64,000 bases of DNA from Epiperipatus broadwayi (taxonomy: Eukaryota > Onychophora > Udeonychophora > Euonychophora > Peripatidae), in the NCBI GenBank assembly GCA_028023455.1, contig JAQFVV010006273.1, forward strand, positions 1,984,001 to 2,048,000. Direction: 5' to 3'. Positions 48,700-64,000 of the stretch are shown here, piece after piece. A model generated the notes under the pieces. The model was not told the origin of the DNA and made no database searches. It was given only the letters and a program-made list of their open reading frames with translations. Made by a program: the position numbers and the translations under genes. How positions within the stretch are numbered: position 1 is the first letter of the stretch; every line of letters starts with the position of its first letter.

Positions 48700-49720
48700 C
48701 CTGTTGTTGAATTTTTGCTTTTAAATCTTAACTAACGTTGCTTATGAAATGTTGCATATGCAGTTTATTTTGCAAATAAGAAAATGCTACTTGCCTTTTA
48801 AATAAATTAGAAAAGAAATTATACTTCTTTTTAATAAATTCAAGAAGAAAATTATTTCTATCTATAACACATTTCTTAAAAGAATTCATTGTCTCAGTAA
48901 TATGACAATCCAAAAACTTTAAATGAATAATTTTAATGTTCAGGTTATTAAAATTTAGAATTGCATAGCAAATGCTTTTAAAGAATGAACATCAAACTGT
49001 TTATAAATATTAATGTAATAGGATCTAATGCAAATAGTATTTTAATCTTGAAGTTTAGGAGTCTGCGATGTCCTCTGACAAGCTGTACTGGTAAGTACTC
49101 AAGCAAATGAACTTTTGCATTCTGATTCAAATGACAATGTAGTTTATTACATATAATTATTTTGAGTGTAAATACATCCAAGTTTATTATAGCATTTTTT
49201 CTGACTTAAATAAGTGCTTACTCAAACTTTGTTGCTCAAAAATTCATCAATAATAGATAATTAGAGTTTACAACAATTTTATATAAAACCATGCATTAAA
49301 ATCTTTAGAAAAAATTCAGTGATTTAAAATTATAATTGTGATAAGACTCTTAAGCAAAACAGTAACTTTTTTGAACTTCCTGAATCTAATATTGAATAAT
49401 AAGCATTGGTAGAAAAAACAAAGATACCATTATGCAAATCAAGCTCTAATATCATTAGCCTATCAATGATGTATCTAGGAGTTCCAAGAAAAGAATATAA
49501 CAAATTAGGCATTTTATAAAATTTAACATTATTCAACCTTCTTTCAATGAATGATCTTCCCTTTATAAAAAAAGTTATGACAAACTATTTCTTCATTTAT
49601 ATTTTCTCTGAAAGAGAAGTTTGTTACTTGATTTTAGATTTTGCATGGCATCTTCTTAGCTACAAGTGCTGTTATGCATTTATGTACTGTAAAGTTTGCA
49701 TTAACTAAAGTTAGCATATC
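48700..49720 (-). pseudogene. RTE-like LINE endonuclease relic
   Basis: The minus strand gives, from high to low coordinates, DMLTLVNANF...ITALVAKKM near 49700-49640 (family RTLLDN...RTALVAREL), NFFYKGK near 49580, then the frame 49536-49330 with IIDRLMILELDLHNGIFVFS then TNAYYSILDSGSSKKLLF. This follows the RTE endonuclease INDRLMxLRLPL...ATIISAYAP stretch. A later frame (49181-48978) ends LVRGHRRLLNFKIKI, recalling the DHRLVxxKxxI end of the domain. The GDFNA box is not found in its expected place. No RT is seen downstream. Stops and gaps are frequent. Family assignment is by pattern only. Confidence 0.5.
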
Positions 49721-49804
49721 TCTTTATAGAAAAAATAGAACTGAAATGCTTTTATTATTATCACTATTTTTGTTTCATTAGGACTAATGTTGTTGATATT
49801 ACAA

Positions 49805-49990
49805 TTATTCTACATCTATTGAATGATTCACCAAAAATATTATTTTACTGAAAGTGTGTGAAATACAATATTTTAAAAACACATTTAACATGTACTTCCC
49901 ATTTTCATGAGGTAAAAGAATTCCCAAATTGAGCTGCCTATGCATATCATCATTACTATACTGAAATTTCTGACCTAAATCTAATTCCAA
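49805..49990 (-). pseudogene. Possible LINE endonuclease fragment, out of order
   Basis: The frame reads LGQKFQYSNDDMHRQLNLGI then LLPHENGKYMLNVFLKYCIS. It resembles the part of RTE-like endonucleases just after GDFNA (…HGxGxxNENGxxLLxFCxxxxLxxTNT). It lies upstream of the segment that should precede it, so it is either a rearranged piece of the neighbouring relic or a separate insertion. Confidence 0.35.
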
Positions 49991-52729
<2,739 letters not shown>

Positions 52730-53330
52730 TTCACTGCAGGATGAAGGTCTCTCCAAGTTCAATCCATCTTCTCTGATCTTTAGCTTCTCTTCTCCACATC
52801 ACTCCTGTACACTTTCTTATTTCATCTATCCATCTCACATATTGTCTCTTTCTGGGTCTTTTACAATCTCTTGGAATCCAGTTTAAGATTTAAATTGTCC
52901 ATCTATATCATCTCTTCTAGCAATATGACCAGCACAACTCCACTTCAGTCTTTTAATTTTTTTAATGAGGGCAATAACACCTGTTTGTTCTCATCCATAT
53001 ATTGCATTTTTGATATCTTCTTGTTACTCCTAACATAATCTCTCCATACTTCTTTGAGTGGTCTGAAGTCTCTGTATTGCTCTTCTATTAAATGTTAAAA
53101 TCTCAAATCCATGAGCAAGAACTCGTAATATACATTTATTAAAAACCTTCCTTTTCAAACACATAGGCATATTTCCTTTTAATATCAAGTTATTTCTACC
53201 AAAAGCACTCCAACCAAATTTAATTCTATGATTAATTTCATCCATTATGTTTCCATCTGTATTAAATATTTTTGATGAATTTTTTTTGGTTGTTTTTCTT
53301 AATTTGTTCATATATCTCTTTGCATAGTTT
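52730..53330 (-). pseudogene. RTE-like LINE, C-terminal relic and 3' end
   Basis: The minus-strand frame 53311-53030 reads IMDEINHRIKFGWSAFGRNN, KGNMPMCLKRKVFNKCILRV and QRLQTTQRSMERLC. This follows closely the region after the RT in RTE-like ORFs (EIxxRIxxGWxAFGK...LPxxLKRKVFNQCVLPVxTYGxETW...LxxxQRAMER). With frameshifts the rest follows to TWRDLHPAVN near 52735. The end, TTTGTTGATGATCATGAT, suits the simple 3' repeat of RTE elements. The element is 5'-truncated, as most LINE copies are. Confidence 0.8.
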
Positions 53331-53529
53331 AACTTTTACTACAAAATATGTTATTATTTATTTGCTATACAGATAGTTTTAATATTCATTTTTAACTATA
53401 CAGAAATATTTTTAAACAAAATATTAATGAGGTAAATGTTAGTGATTAAAATGGACTACTTTTACCAAAATAGTAATGTTATTATGAATATTAAACCACC
53501 TAAAAGATTTATTTTAATTAACAACTTTA

Positions 53530-53945
53530 TTGAAATGTAAAGGGTATATGAGCACAGACTTTCACATGACCCGCCACTCTCCACTCTATCTCATAACTCT
53601 GATACACTTGAACACATATATGTTAAAAAGATAAATAATCACCAATATATGTATTTCATGCTAGACCAGCAATCATCAGTTGGTCCAGATTATTATCTCC
53701 ACACACATATATGCTATAAGTGCTCAGATATATATTCAGATAGTCCATCTTTATACTTTAATGCATAGGCTTTAATCTACTCCACACTCCAACTTTTCAA
53801 CCATCCATCCAATTAGAAATCTGGTAATGGAATGCCCAAAGACCAACCTGAGGCTGAGATTCTCATCACACTCATGTTGACCTAAGGTCAATCTGACTCT
53901 TCATGTACATGACATAATCCATTTAATACATATACAAGGGATGGG
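53530..53945 (-). repeat. Dispersed repeat of about 400 bp, copy 2
   Basis: Reverse-complement partner of 13855-14225. The minus strand reads GTCATGTACATGAAGAGTCA at 53939-53920, then CCTTAGGTCAACATGAG, GGGCATTCCATTACCAGATT, GCATTAAAGTATAAAGATGG, AGATAATAATCTGGACCAAC, ATATTGGTGATTATTTATC and GTGTATCAGAGTTATGAGAT, in the same order. It ends in ATTTCAATAAAGTTG. Confidence 0.75.
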
Positions 53946-54464
53946 CAGACATCTCTACCATGTAATAACCAAAACACAGGTTTATTGTATACCTATGTAT
54001 ATATATACATATTGTAATGGTCAAATATGTACATTTGCGTAACAAAATCTAGAACTTTAGTAAATCATCCCAAGGCCGACCAGAATACGGTGGTGCAACC
54101 ACAGGTCTGATATAGCCCTAGTTCCTTTACTATTGCTCAAAGATTTACCACCTTGTGGATGGCACATATGAGGCCACAGCAGTATTCTCCTTCATCACAT
54201 TCCAGCAGTAGAACATCAGTAGAGCAAAAGACTGAGAAAGCTGACGTTCTATCTAGTACAGCTATATACGTATCATGTGGTTAGTATATGATTATTAAAC
54301 AATGAAATCATTTTTAAGAACTAATAACAAATAATACTAAATGATAGAATGCTTATGAGTTGGGGAGCAAGACTAAGACATGAAGCAAAGTTAAATTTAA
54401 AATTAATTTAATGAAGTTAAATTTTGAATAATAAATAAAACAATATTACAATAGTTAGATGTTT

Positions 54465-54795
54465 TGGCTCACACGCAGGTGATTAAGGGATGTTTACATT
54501 AAAGATTGGGTTCACACGCAAGTGATGGTTTTAGAAATATAATTATTTATGGCTGAGTTATACATAACTTGGTTTACATATATAGATGTTGTGTGAAATC
54601 ACTCGCAGGTTTTCAAGTTACAAATTATCGGGTTTCTTACATATATGTATACCACTCGTAGGTGATAATTTAATATTTATGCACTTCCGGTTTATATATA
54701 GCATTTTAATCACTCACAGGTGATTGTAATTTCTAGGTTACAAATATTTAATTTACTTAGCTATATATGTGAATCACTCGCAGGTGATGAAACCA
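54465..54795. repeat. Array of six small hairpin motifs, around 40-90 bp apart
   Basis: The core (A)TCACTCGCAGGTGAT, or close variants, appears near 54471, 54511, 54598, 54650, 54713 and 54775. In the best copies ATCAC and GTGAT can pair around a 6-base CTCGCAGG-like centre. Between cores there are variable AT-rich stretches with ACATATATA or TATATATG. The first two copies read CACACGCAGGTGAT and CACACGCAAGTGAT. The array lies inside the LTR-like block. Confidence 0.75.
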
Positions 54796-56808
54796 TAATA
54801 GATTTGAATCTACATTTTCATGAGCTTTAATCTTATTTTTATAACTAAATGAATTTACTCATGATTATCTATGCCTAGTTTATGCTATAATAGGGTCTAG
54901 ATTTGCTTTATAATTAGTGGAAGTGAATACGAACATTTATAATCAATATAATGCTTAACTAAGTGTGAATAATTAATATATTCTCTATATAGCTAAAATG
55001 CATATTAAATTGGATTCGAATTCAGATCAAAGCTGAAAATAACAATCATAATGGCAGGATGAACTGATTATTGGCAGCCTGACTTCAGATACTAAGGCGT
55101 ATGGAAAACATACAATTCTGAATCCTTGTGTCTTGTATATGTGCCTTATTCACAGGATTTTTACCAAGTAATGGTTCCCTTTGACCGAACTCATTGCTGT
55201 GAAAATAAGAGACCTTTAGTCCGGATGATCGAGCAATTTATTTAAGTGGGAGTCTTATGCTCCGTGAAGTCTCATGCTCCATTCCTAAGGATGCAGAATG
55301 GGGAGGCACGTACCAATCCACCATTTGAAGAAGATAAATTGCCCGAACTAAGAGTAATGGTGCAGCGTGACCACATACAACCATTAAGGAATACAGCAAC
55401 AAGTGAGCATGCCGTAGCATTTCTTAAGGACACATACGCACCACTGACAACATTATCATATAATAAAATTAAGATGCTAACAATAATTTCCTTCATGAAA
55501 CTACTCAGTATCAGTTTATTTCATAGTATTTATAATTATACTATTAAGGAAAGTTTATGAATTCAAGTTACAAAACATATGGAGGGAAATTACAATACAG
55601 AATTATGAATTTATGCTGCATTTTATCACTTCAACTGAATATTGGTTAAATATTATATTTAAAAGAAAATCTATCTTAGAATGACTGAACGCTGGTAATT
55701 ATATCTTAAGATATTTTATCCGTTTCAAAACAGAGTTTTGGTTTGTGCATTATTACACACATATGCGACATTACATATATACGCAAAGTTACATATATAT
55801 GCATGAGAATCTAATTACCTATCATTAATGATTTAATTATGAACAAAATTCAGTTTTGAATACTTATAGCATAAACAATAACATAATTAAAATAATAAGA
55901 TTTGGCATAAATTCAATTAAATAAAATATAAGATTTAAAATAAGATAAGATTTCACGTATGTGAAATCTGAAATTTGGCTTGGTTTTAAAATGAAACTTA
56001 TGTGACATTAGCTGATATTTGATTGATTCAGTTTCATTAATTTGAAATAGTTTAAGAGAGTTGACTAAGGTAAATATTATTATTAGCTTAAAATATATAA
56101 AATAATTTAGAAATTTAATTGTCATTTTAAAATATATCATATTGCATTATACGTGACAAAATCATATTAAAACATTTAAAATATAGATTTTAGCAAGTTA
56201 AATCGAATAACCTTTATTTGCTTGGAATAAAATTAATACGTAACTAAATCAATCATAAATAAATTCAGCAAGTAAGCCAACAAATAAAGAAAATCATATC
56301 AATAAATGAAATATGTTATTTATGCAAATAATAACTCGGATAAAATTATAAAGCAGTTAAATCAGTATTTATCAAATATTAAATTATTAAATCAGTTATC
56401 ATTTTAGACCAGTTTAAATTATGAAATCATTAAATCAGGCAAGATTTTAAGATCGAAACAAAATAAAATTACATTTAGAAGTAAGTTTAGTTTACATTAT
56501 TATTATGGCCATTGATTTAGATTAAGCTAGCATTTTAGAGTTGAGTTTAGTTGAAAGCTTTAGAATTGAAGGAGTATTTACCATTTTCTTTTTTTTTTTT
56601 TTTTCTGCTGACAAGTTATTTTTTCATCTTGGGATTTCTTTAAGTGGTGACAGTTGTTACTTCAACTCTTCCCACATTAGGCAGCTTCTCATTGGAGGCA
56701 GAAGGCAAGAATTTAGGCATTTACACCATCATGATCACCATCAATGCTTTTCAAGTACTTTATTAAAATTATAAGCATAGAGAGTGTCCTTCAAAGATGG
56801 CTGCAGCA

Positions 56809-56819
56809 GCTTATATACC
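56809..56819 (-). promoter_or_regulatory. TATA-like box of the second LTR-like block
   Basis: The minus strand reads GGTATATAAGCTGCTGCAGC and is preceded by a G/T-rich GGGTGTGTGTGTTGG. A TAATTTTAATAAAGTA stretch with a poly-A signal follows about 45 bp downstream. Confidence 0.35.
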
Positions 56820-56994
56820 AACACACACACCCTCTCCTTCATTATATTATTTTTAGATTTGTTTTCTTAGCTTACTTGCTTAGACTGTTTGCTGACTAAC
56901 CCTATGTAATGACACAAGCATCTATTACATTCTATTAAATATAGCAAGTTTATACTTTTACAATTGACATAGTTGGGGATATACCATTTAAAAC

Positions 56995-57440
56995 CATGAA
57001 TGGTATCTCTCTGAGCCATCTTTGTAACAATAATATATTTGCATGTAAGACATCTCTTATCCTCACATAAAAAACATCCCTTTTCTGATACAAAATTAGT
57101 GCCAAAAGCTGTTTTTCCCTATCCATCTAAAGTTGTATATCGTAGACATAGGACACTTAGGGATAGACTTGTACAAAAAATATTGTACTATAATCTTATC
57201 AACAAAAATTCTTGCTGCTGTGGTAATGTTAAAAAAAAACCAAAACAATATAATATATTCAAAATGAATAGTAAAGTTAAGGTTTCTTTTTCATATAATG
57301 TAATTCACTTTATACATTCATTCTCTATTTCTCATATTTTGTTTGTCTTTGATTTCAGGTATCATTATTCATATAATAATTTATTCAGATTTTATTCAAA
57401 TATAAAGTATTTGTTCTGTATATGGTCTTACTACTTTTAA
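56995..57440 (+). pseudogene. Possible third Penelope-like relic
   Basis: The 133-codon frame contains FPYPSKVVYRRHRTLRDRLV then QKILYY. It resembles the stretch before the GIY-YIG domain of Penelope-like elements (PxVxFRRPxNLRDxLVxAxL). A following CCCG could be a remnant of the GxxxCxxCxxC that comes next in the family. After that the frame becomes low-complexity and no YIG or HK residues are found. The call rests on one motif. Confidence 0.45.
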
Positions 57441-61099
<3,659 letters not shown>

Positions 61100-62070
61100 G
61101 CATGGCTATTAATAATTAAGCAATCTTCCAAAACACGTTTATCAAAGGATTAATTGATAAGGAATTTGACAACAGATCTTTGCCGGAGATATCAGAAAGA
61201 CAACAAGGCGCAGGTATAAATAGACTTTTTTTTATCGGACAGTAAGGCAGTTCCACAAATTAGTTGAGACAATCAGTTCACAAAAGTAATTGAGTAGTGC
61301 AGTTCAGAAATTAATTGAGCAGTTAACAAACAAAATGCAGTGTTGAGAAGATCTTGGGAATGCAAGTTTACCTCCAGCCCAGATGTCCGATGAAAACAGC
61401 AGATCTGCCCGTGAAATAATGTCAGCTTAACATCATAGAAAATCTCCGTCAGTATCTATTTGTCTCCGATAGTAATAATCGTGAAAATCAGGAAACTCAG
61501 CAAGGAAACGTCCCAGCCGGCTGGAAGCATTCATATTGGAACCATTCATACTGGAAGAAAACAGAGTGTTAAATCTACGTTCAAAATCCTAGGTAAAACA
61601 TTTGCTTATTTTCGTTTATACTGTAATAGCCATTGCATTTCATTAATTCGTGCGAATCCTCCAAGAGTCTAATTATATGAACTCGATATCATACATAAAT
61701 GAACTATTGATGTGTGTGATTAAATTTCAAATGCTATGTAATACTTTAATATTATTATGTGTGTGCATGAGTTAATATGTGCGTGATCCTTATATCAATA
61801 TTATTAGTTAAATTAGATAAATACTAGTGTTTTGTTATGAAAGTAAACAAGAATATTTAAACTAGTTTAGAAATGTCAATTTAAAATATGCGTGTGTTTT
61901 ATTAGAATTATAAAATGTTTAAATTTAGAAAATAAATGTTAGTTAATAAATTATCTTTAAAATTAAACTTTATTTGTCGGTCAATTCTTTTTAACAAATT
62001 CTTTATCAAGTCTTTTAACCACTAATTAAGTATAATCTATTAGTGATTACAAACAGCTGAGCTAGTCATG
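61100..62070 (+). repeat. LTR-like dispersed repeat, copy 2
   Basis: Same-orientation homologue of 4400-5355 and in better condition. It has a promoter-like AGGTATAAATAG at 61213-61224, a GC-richer leader (GCAGTTCCACAAATTAGTTG...; CCCAGCCGGCTGGAAGC near 61512), a splice-donor-like CTAGGTAAAAC near 61590, and AATAAATG-type poly-A signals near 61930. The right end reads GAGCTAGTCA|TGGATTTAGGCG near 62069-62090. LTRs end in CA and are followed by a primer site that starts TGG, so this could be the 5' LTR of an element whose body runs to the right. The frame 61460-61672 is not a recognised protein. Confidence 0.6.
61213..61224 (+). promoter_or_regulatory. TATA box of LTR-like repeat copy 2
   Basis: AGGTATAAATAG, with a stretch of T just downstream and ATCGGACAGTAAGGCAGTTCC as the likely start of the transcript. 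Copy 1 has lost the motif. Confidence 0.5.
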
Positions 62071-63470
62071 GATTTAGGCGTTGAGTTAGTGGCCATTGCT
62101 TAAAATGCGTTATTTATTCATCCTTGAATAGATAGCTGCGCCCGTGCTTATACACAAACAAAAAAAAGTGTTTTGAACTTGGTGTTGAACTCAACAGTCG
62201 AAAAGAAGTTATGTCCTAGAAATGTAACATTAGTTATATACTTTATAGCTATCGTTTGGGCATACATAATCTCAGAGTATGTTCTCTGCCTAAGAGGCCA
62301 GTGTTTTGAATACACATATTTGAGCACGGTTCAAATGGCTAGACCCAACTTGGGGCTGAACCTAAGAAACAATAGTAAAGAAATACTTTGTTCTTGTTGA
62401 AAATAAAAATCTAAAAAGTTAAATTACGTATGTAAAAGTGTTTTAATTTTAAAAAAAAAAGAATTGACCGAAAACTTTTTTTTTTCGAAATGAAAAGAGA
62501 TTTTGACATTTATGCTATCAAATCAGAGACAGCTGATATTTGGGCAGAGTTAAAGCATTAGATCGGGTAGAAAAATGGACAAAAGGGGTGGTCAGCGTGT
62601 GTTTCCGTTTTACTCAGAAATAAATAAATAAGCCATATATTAAATTTATGAAATAAAATATTGTTTTAAAAATGGAAAGAGAAAGAGATAAAATGGATTT
62701 TAATCAAGAAATAGAAGTGAGAATATGGAGTATGATTTATATTATAAAATTAGTAGAAAGAAAGAAGGAACTGCCTGACATAGCTTAAAAGTTAGTAATC
62801 GGGCGGAATAGTAAAGGAAATAAACAAAAAGGACCGGAAATGGACTATGAGTCTAATATAATTATTTTGACATAGGTGAAAAGCCTGAATTAGAATTTCG
62901 CTATTTAAAATGATGGATTGTTTTGTCAGATAATAATAACGGAGGCTTCGCAAAATAAAAGATTTTTTTTTTCTCCACGCACATATTAATTAAGGAAATG
63001 TTCGTAAATAAACAGTTCAAATAAATAAAAATCAATAAAATCAAGTTAAATAAATGGGTCAAATTAAGGATTTAGAAATAATGTTTGTAGAATTAAATAA
63101 ATGAATAAAATAACGGAGATACATAAAATAAAAACAAGTTAAATAAATAAGTATAATATATATGTAGAAAATAAATAAAATATTCATAATAAAGCAAAAT
63201 AGTTTTTTTCTGAGTACACGCACGTTAATATATAAGTTAAAGTAATGGGTTAAAAGTAATATCGTAATATAAATAAATATGTAAATTGATGTCCGTGATA
63301 GTTTAGAATAGTATTGTAAGATTAAATAAATAATATTTAAATAATGTTCATAATGAATTTAAAAATAATATAAATGAAAGTCAATCTAAGTTGTATTAGG
63401 AGTGTATAAGGGTTCGAATCTAAAGGGATGAGTGTAGTATTGAAATAAGTTAGATAAGGATTAAGTTTAA
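62071..63470. other. Unassigned DNA right of the LTR-like repeat
   Basis: If the repeat is a 5' LTR this would be a leader or gag region, but no gag, protease or RT motif is seen. Purine-rich frames such as MERERDKMDFNQEIEVRIW near 62674 end after a few tens of codons. GGGTTCGAATCT near 63410 resembles a box B or T-arm but has no partner. Confidence 0.35.
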
Positions 63471-63479
63471 AGCTCTCGA

Positions 63480-63790
63480 CTGGATAGGTTCTAGTACCCA
63501 CAACGGATTGGCCGGGATCGTTCCTCTTTTAAAGAGCGCACTGGCAACAACCAGAGTAAGTCGTACCTCATTTTCCAGGGCGTAAGTCGGAAGTGGACAG
63601 TTGAGAATTCCTGCCATTGCAGCTGCTTAGTTAAAGTCCGATCAAGAGAATCGGCAATCGTTTTCCAGGGCGTAAGTCGAAAATGGACAGTTGAAATTCC
63701 TGCCATTTGCAGCCACATTTTCTTAGTCAAAGTCCGATCAAGAGAATTGGCAGCCGAAGCTTCGTTTACAAAAGATCCCTGTGCCACAAA
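63480..63790. repeat. GC-richer block with an imperfect tandem duplication of about 95 bp
   Basis: Two units start with TTTTCCAGGGCGTAAGTCG (near 63570 and 63660). Both continue GGACAGTTGA...ATTCCTGCCATT, GCAGC and TTAGT(C/T)AAAGTCCGATCAAG and end AGAGAAT(C/T)GGCA. The second has a few extra bases. On the minus strand the repeat gives the frame 63787-63491, in which SLDRTLTK and STVHFRLTPWK occur twice. I do not recognise this as a protein family. The sharp rise in GC suggests part of a mobile element or a transcribed unit. Confidence 0.75.
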
Positions 63791-64000
63791 TTTAGTTTGT
63801 CCTCGTGGTCATTATCCAGGATGAACATTGTAAGCAATGTTACCAGCATAGAAAGAAGAAAAGCATAATTGGAGATTGCCCTTAGCATAGAAAAGATAAG
63901 ATACCAAAAAGCAAACTTAGAAATAATAATAAATTAAGATTTAATGTTGTCAGAGATAAAATGGTCAAAAATGACGCATTTTACTCTCAAAAGGAAGGGC

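Larger units (their letters stand above)
54090..56920 (-). mobile_element. LTR-like block (possible second member of the 27950-30100 type)
   Basis: Evidence for a single unit is indirect. Near 56905 TGTAATGACAC matches the corresponding edge of the 27950-30100 insertion. A minus-strand promoter-like GGTATATAAGC lies at 56819-56809, about 100 bp inside. Near 54100 GGTGCAACCACAGGTCTG resembles GGTGCCACCAGACC at the other edge of that insertion. The block is GC-richer in places (54040-54260, 55040-55460, 56640-56850) and contains no retroelement genes. The frame 55246-55560 has no recognisable motif. Boundaries are approximate, and it could be several repeats side by side. Confidence 0.4.

Noticed and set aside
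55246-55560. 104-codon plus-strand frame in a GC-richer patch
   Set aside because: Three overlapping frames on both strands here are of similar length and none shows a family motif. It is probably non-coding LTR-like DNA.

Overview
The window is about 64 kb of very AT-rich (roughly 70 percent or more by eye) animal-type DNA. It has no bacterial-style gene arrangement, operons, rRNA or CRISPR. Short exons with clean GT-AG borders and the mix of transposable elements (Penelope-like, APE-type LINEs including RTE-like ones, a Merlin/ISXO2-like DNA transposon, tRNA-derived SINEs and LTR-type repeats) point to a metazoan, probably an invertebrate. I cannot name the species. Nearly all long open frames are either decayed transposon pieces or chance.

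The one host gene I can support is on the minus strand. Four exons (60536-60377, 51741-51663, 36960-36847, 34885-34721) join in phase and encode most of the second nucleotide-binding domain of an ABCC transporter, closest in wording to the MRP5 (ABCC5/11/12) group. A further minus-strand exon with an acceptor and a stop (23106-22885) may be the C-terminal end of this gene, but the piece expected between it and the H-loop exon was not found. The start of the gene, with both membrane domains and NBD1, should lie beyond 64000. Introns are 2 to 15 kb and full of transposons.

Layout. 1-1600: AT-rich DNA with a 147-bp tandem repeat. 1600-4400: minus-strand LINE relic (RT with YMDD and a C-terminal zinc knuckle), abutting an LTR-like repeat (4400-5350) that recurs at 61100-62070. 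5838-6780: minus-strand Penelope-like relic with RT and GIY-YIG parts. 6965-7103: SINE with perfect target duplications. 9400-10140: second Penelope-like relic. 12072-12746: long palindromic foldback element, with a second family member at 26491-26873. 13855-14225: dispersed repeat that recurs inverted at 53530-53945. 15690-18400: RTE-like LINE relic. 18420-21430: a different LINE family, with further copies at 26871-30610 (split by a 2.15-kb LTR-like insertion) and 38955-39172. 24100-25450: another LINE relic. 39173-40155: Merlin-like element with 148-bp inverted ends. 40880-41960 and 47130-48190: an inverted pair of about 1.1 kb each. 48700-49720 and 52730-53330: RTE-like endonuclease and C-terminal relics. 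54090-56920: second LTR-like block, holding a hairpin array. 57000-57440: possible third Penelope-like relic. 61100-64000: LTR-like repeat followed by a GC-richer block with a tandem duplication.

No new multi-gene system is visible. The items most worth following are the foldback family, the 7.3-kb inverted-repeat structure, the Merlin-derived element, the fresh SINE insertion and the periodic hairpin array.
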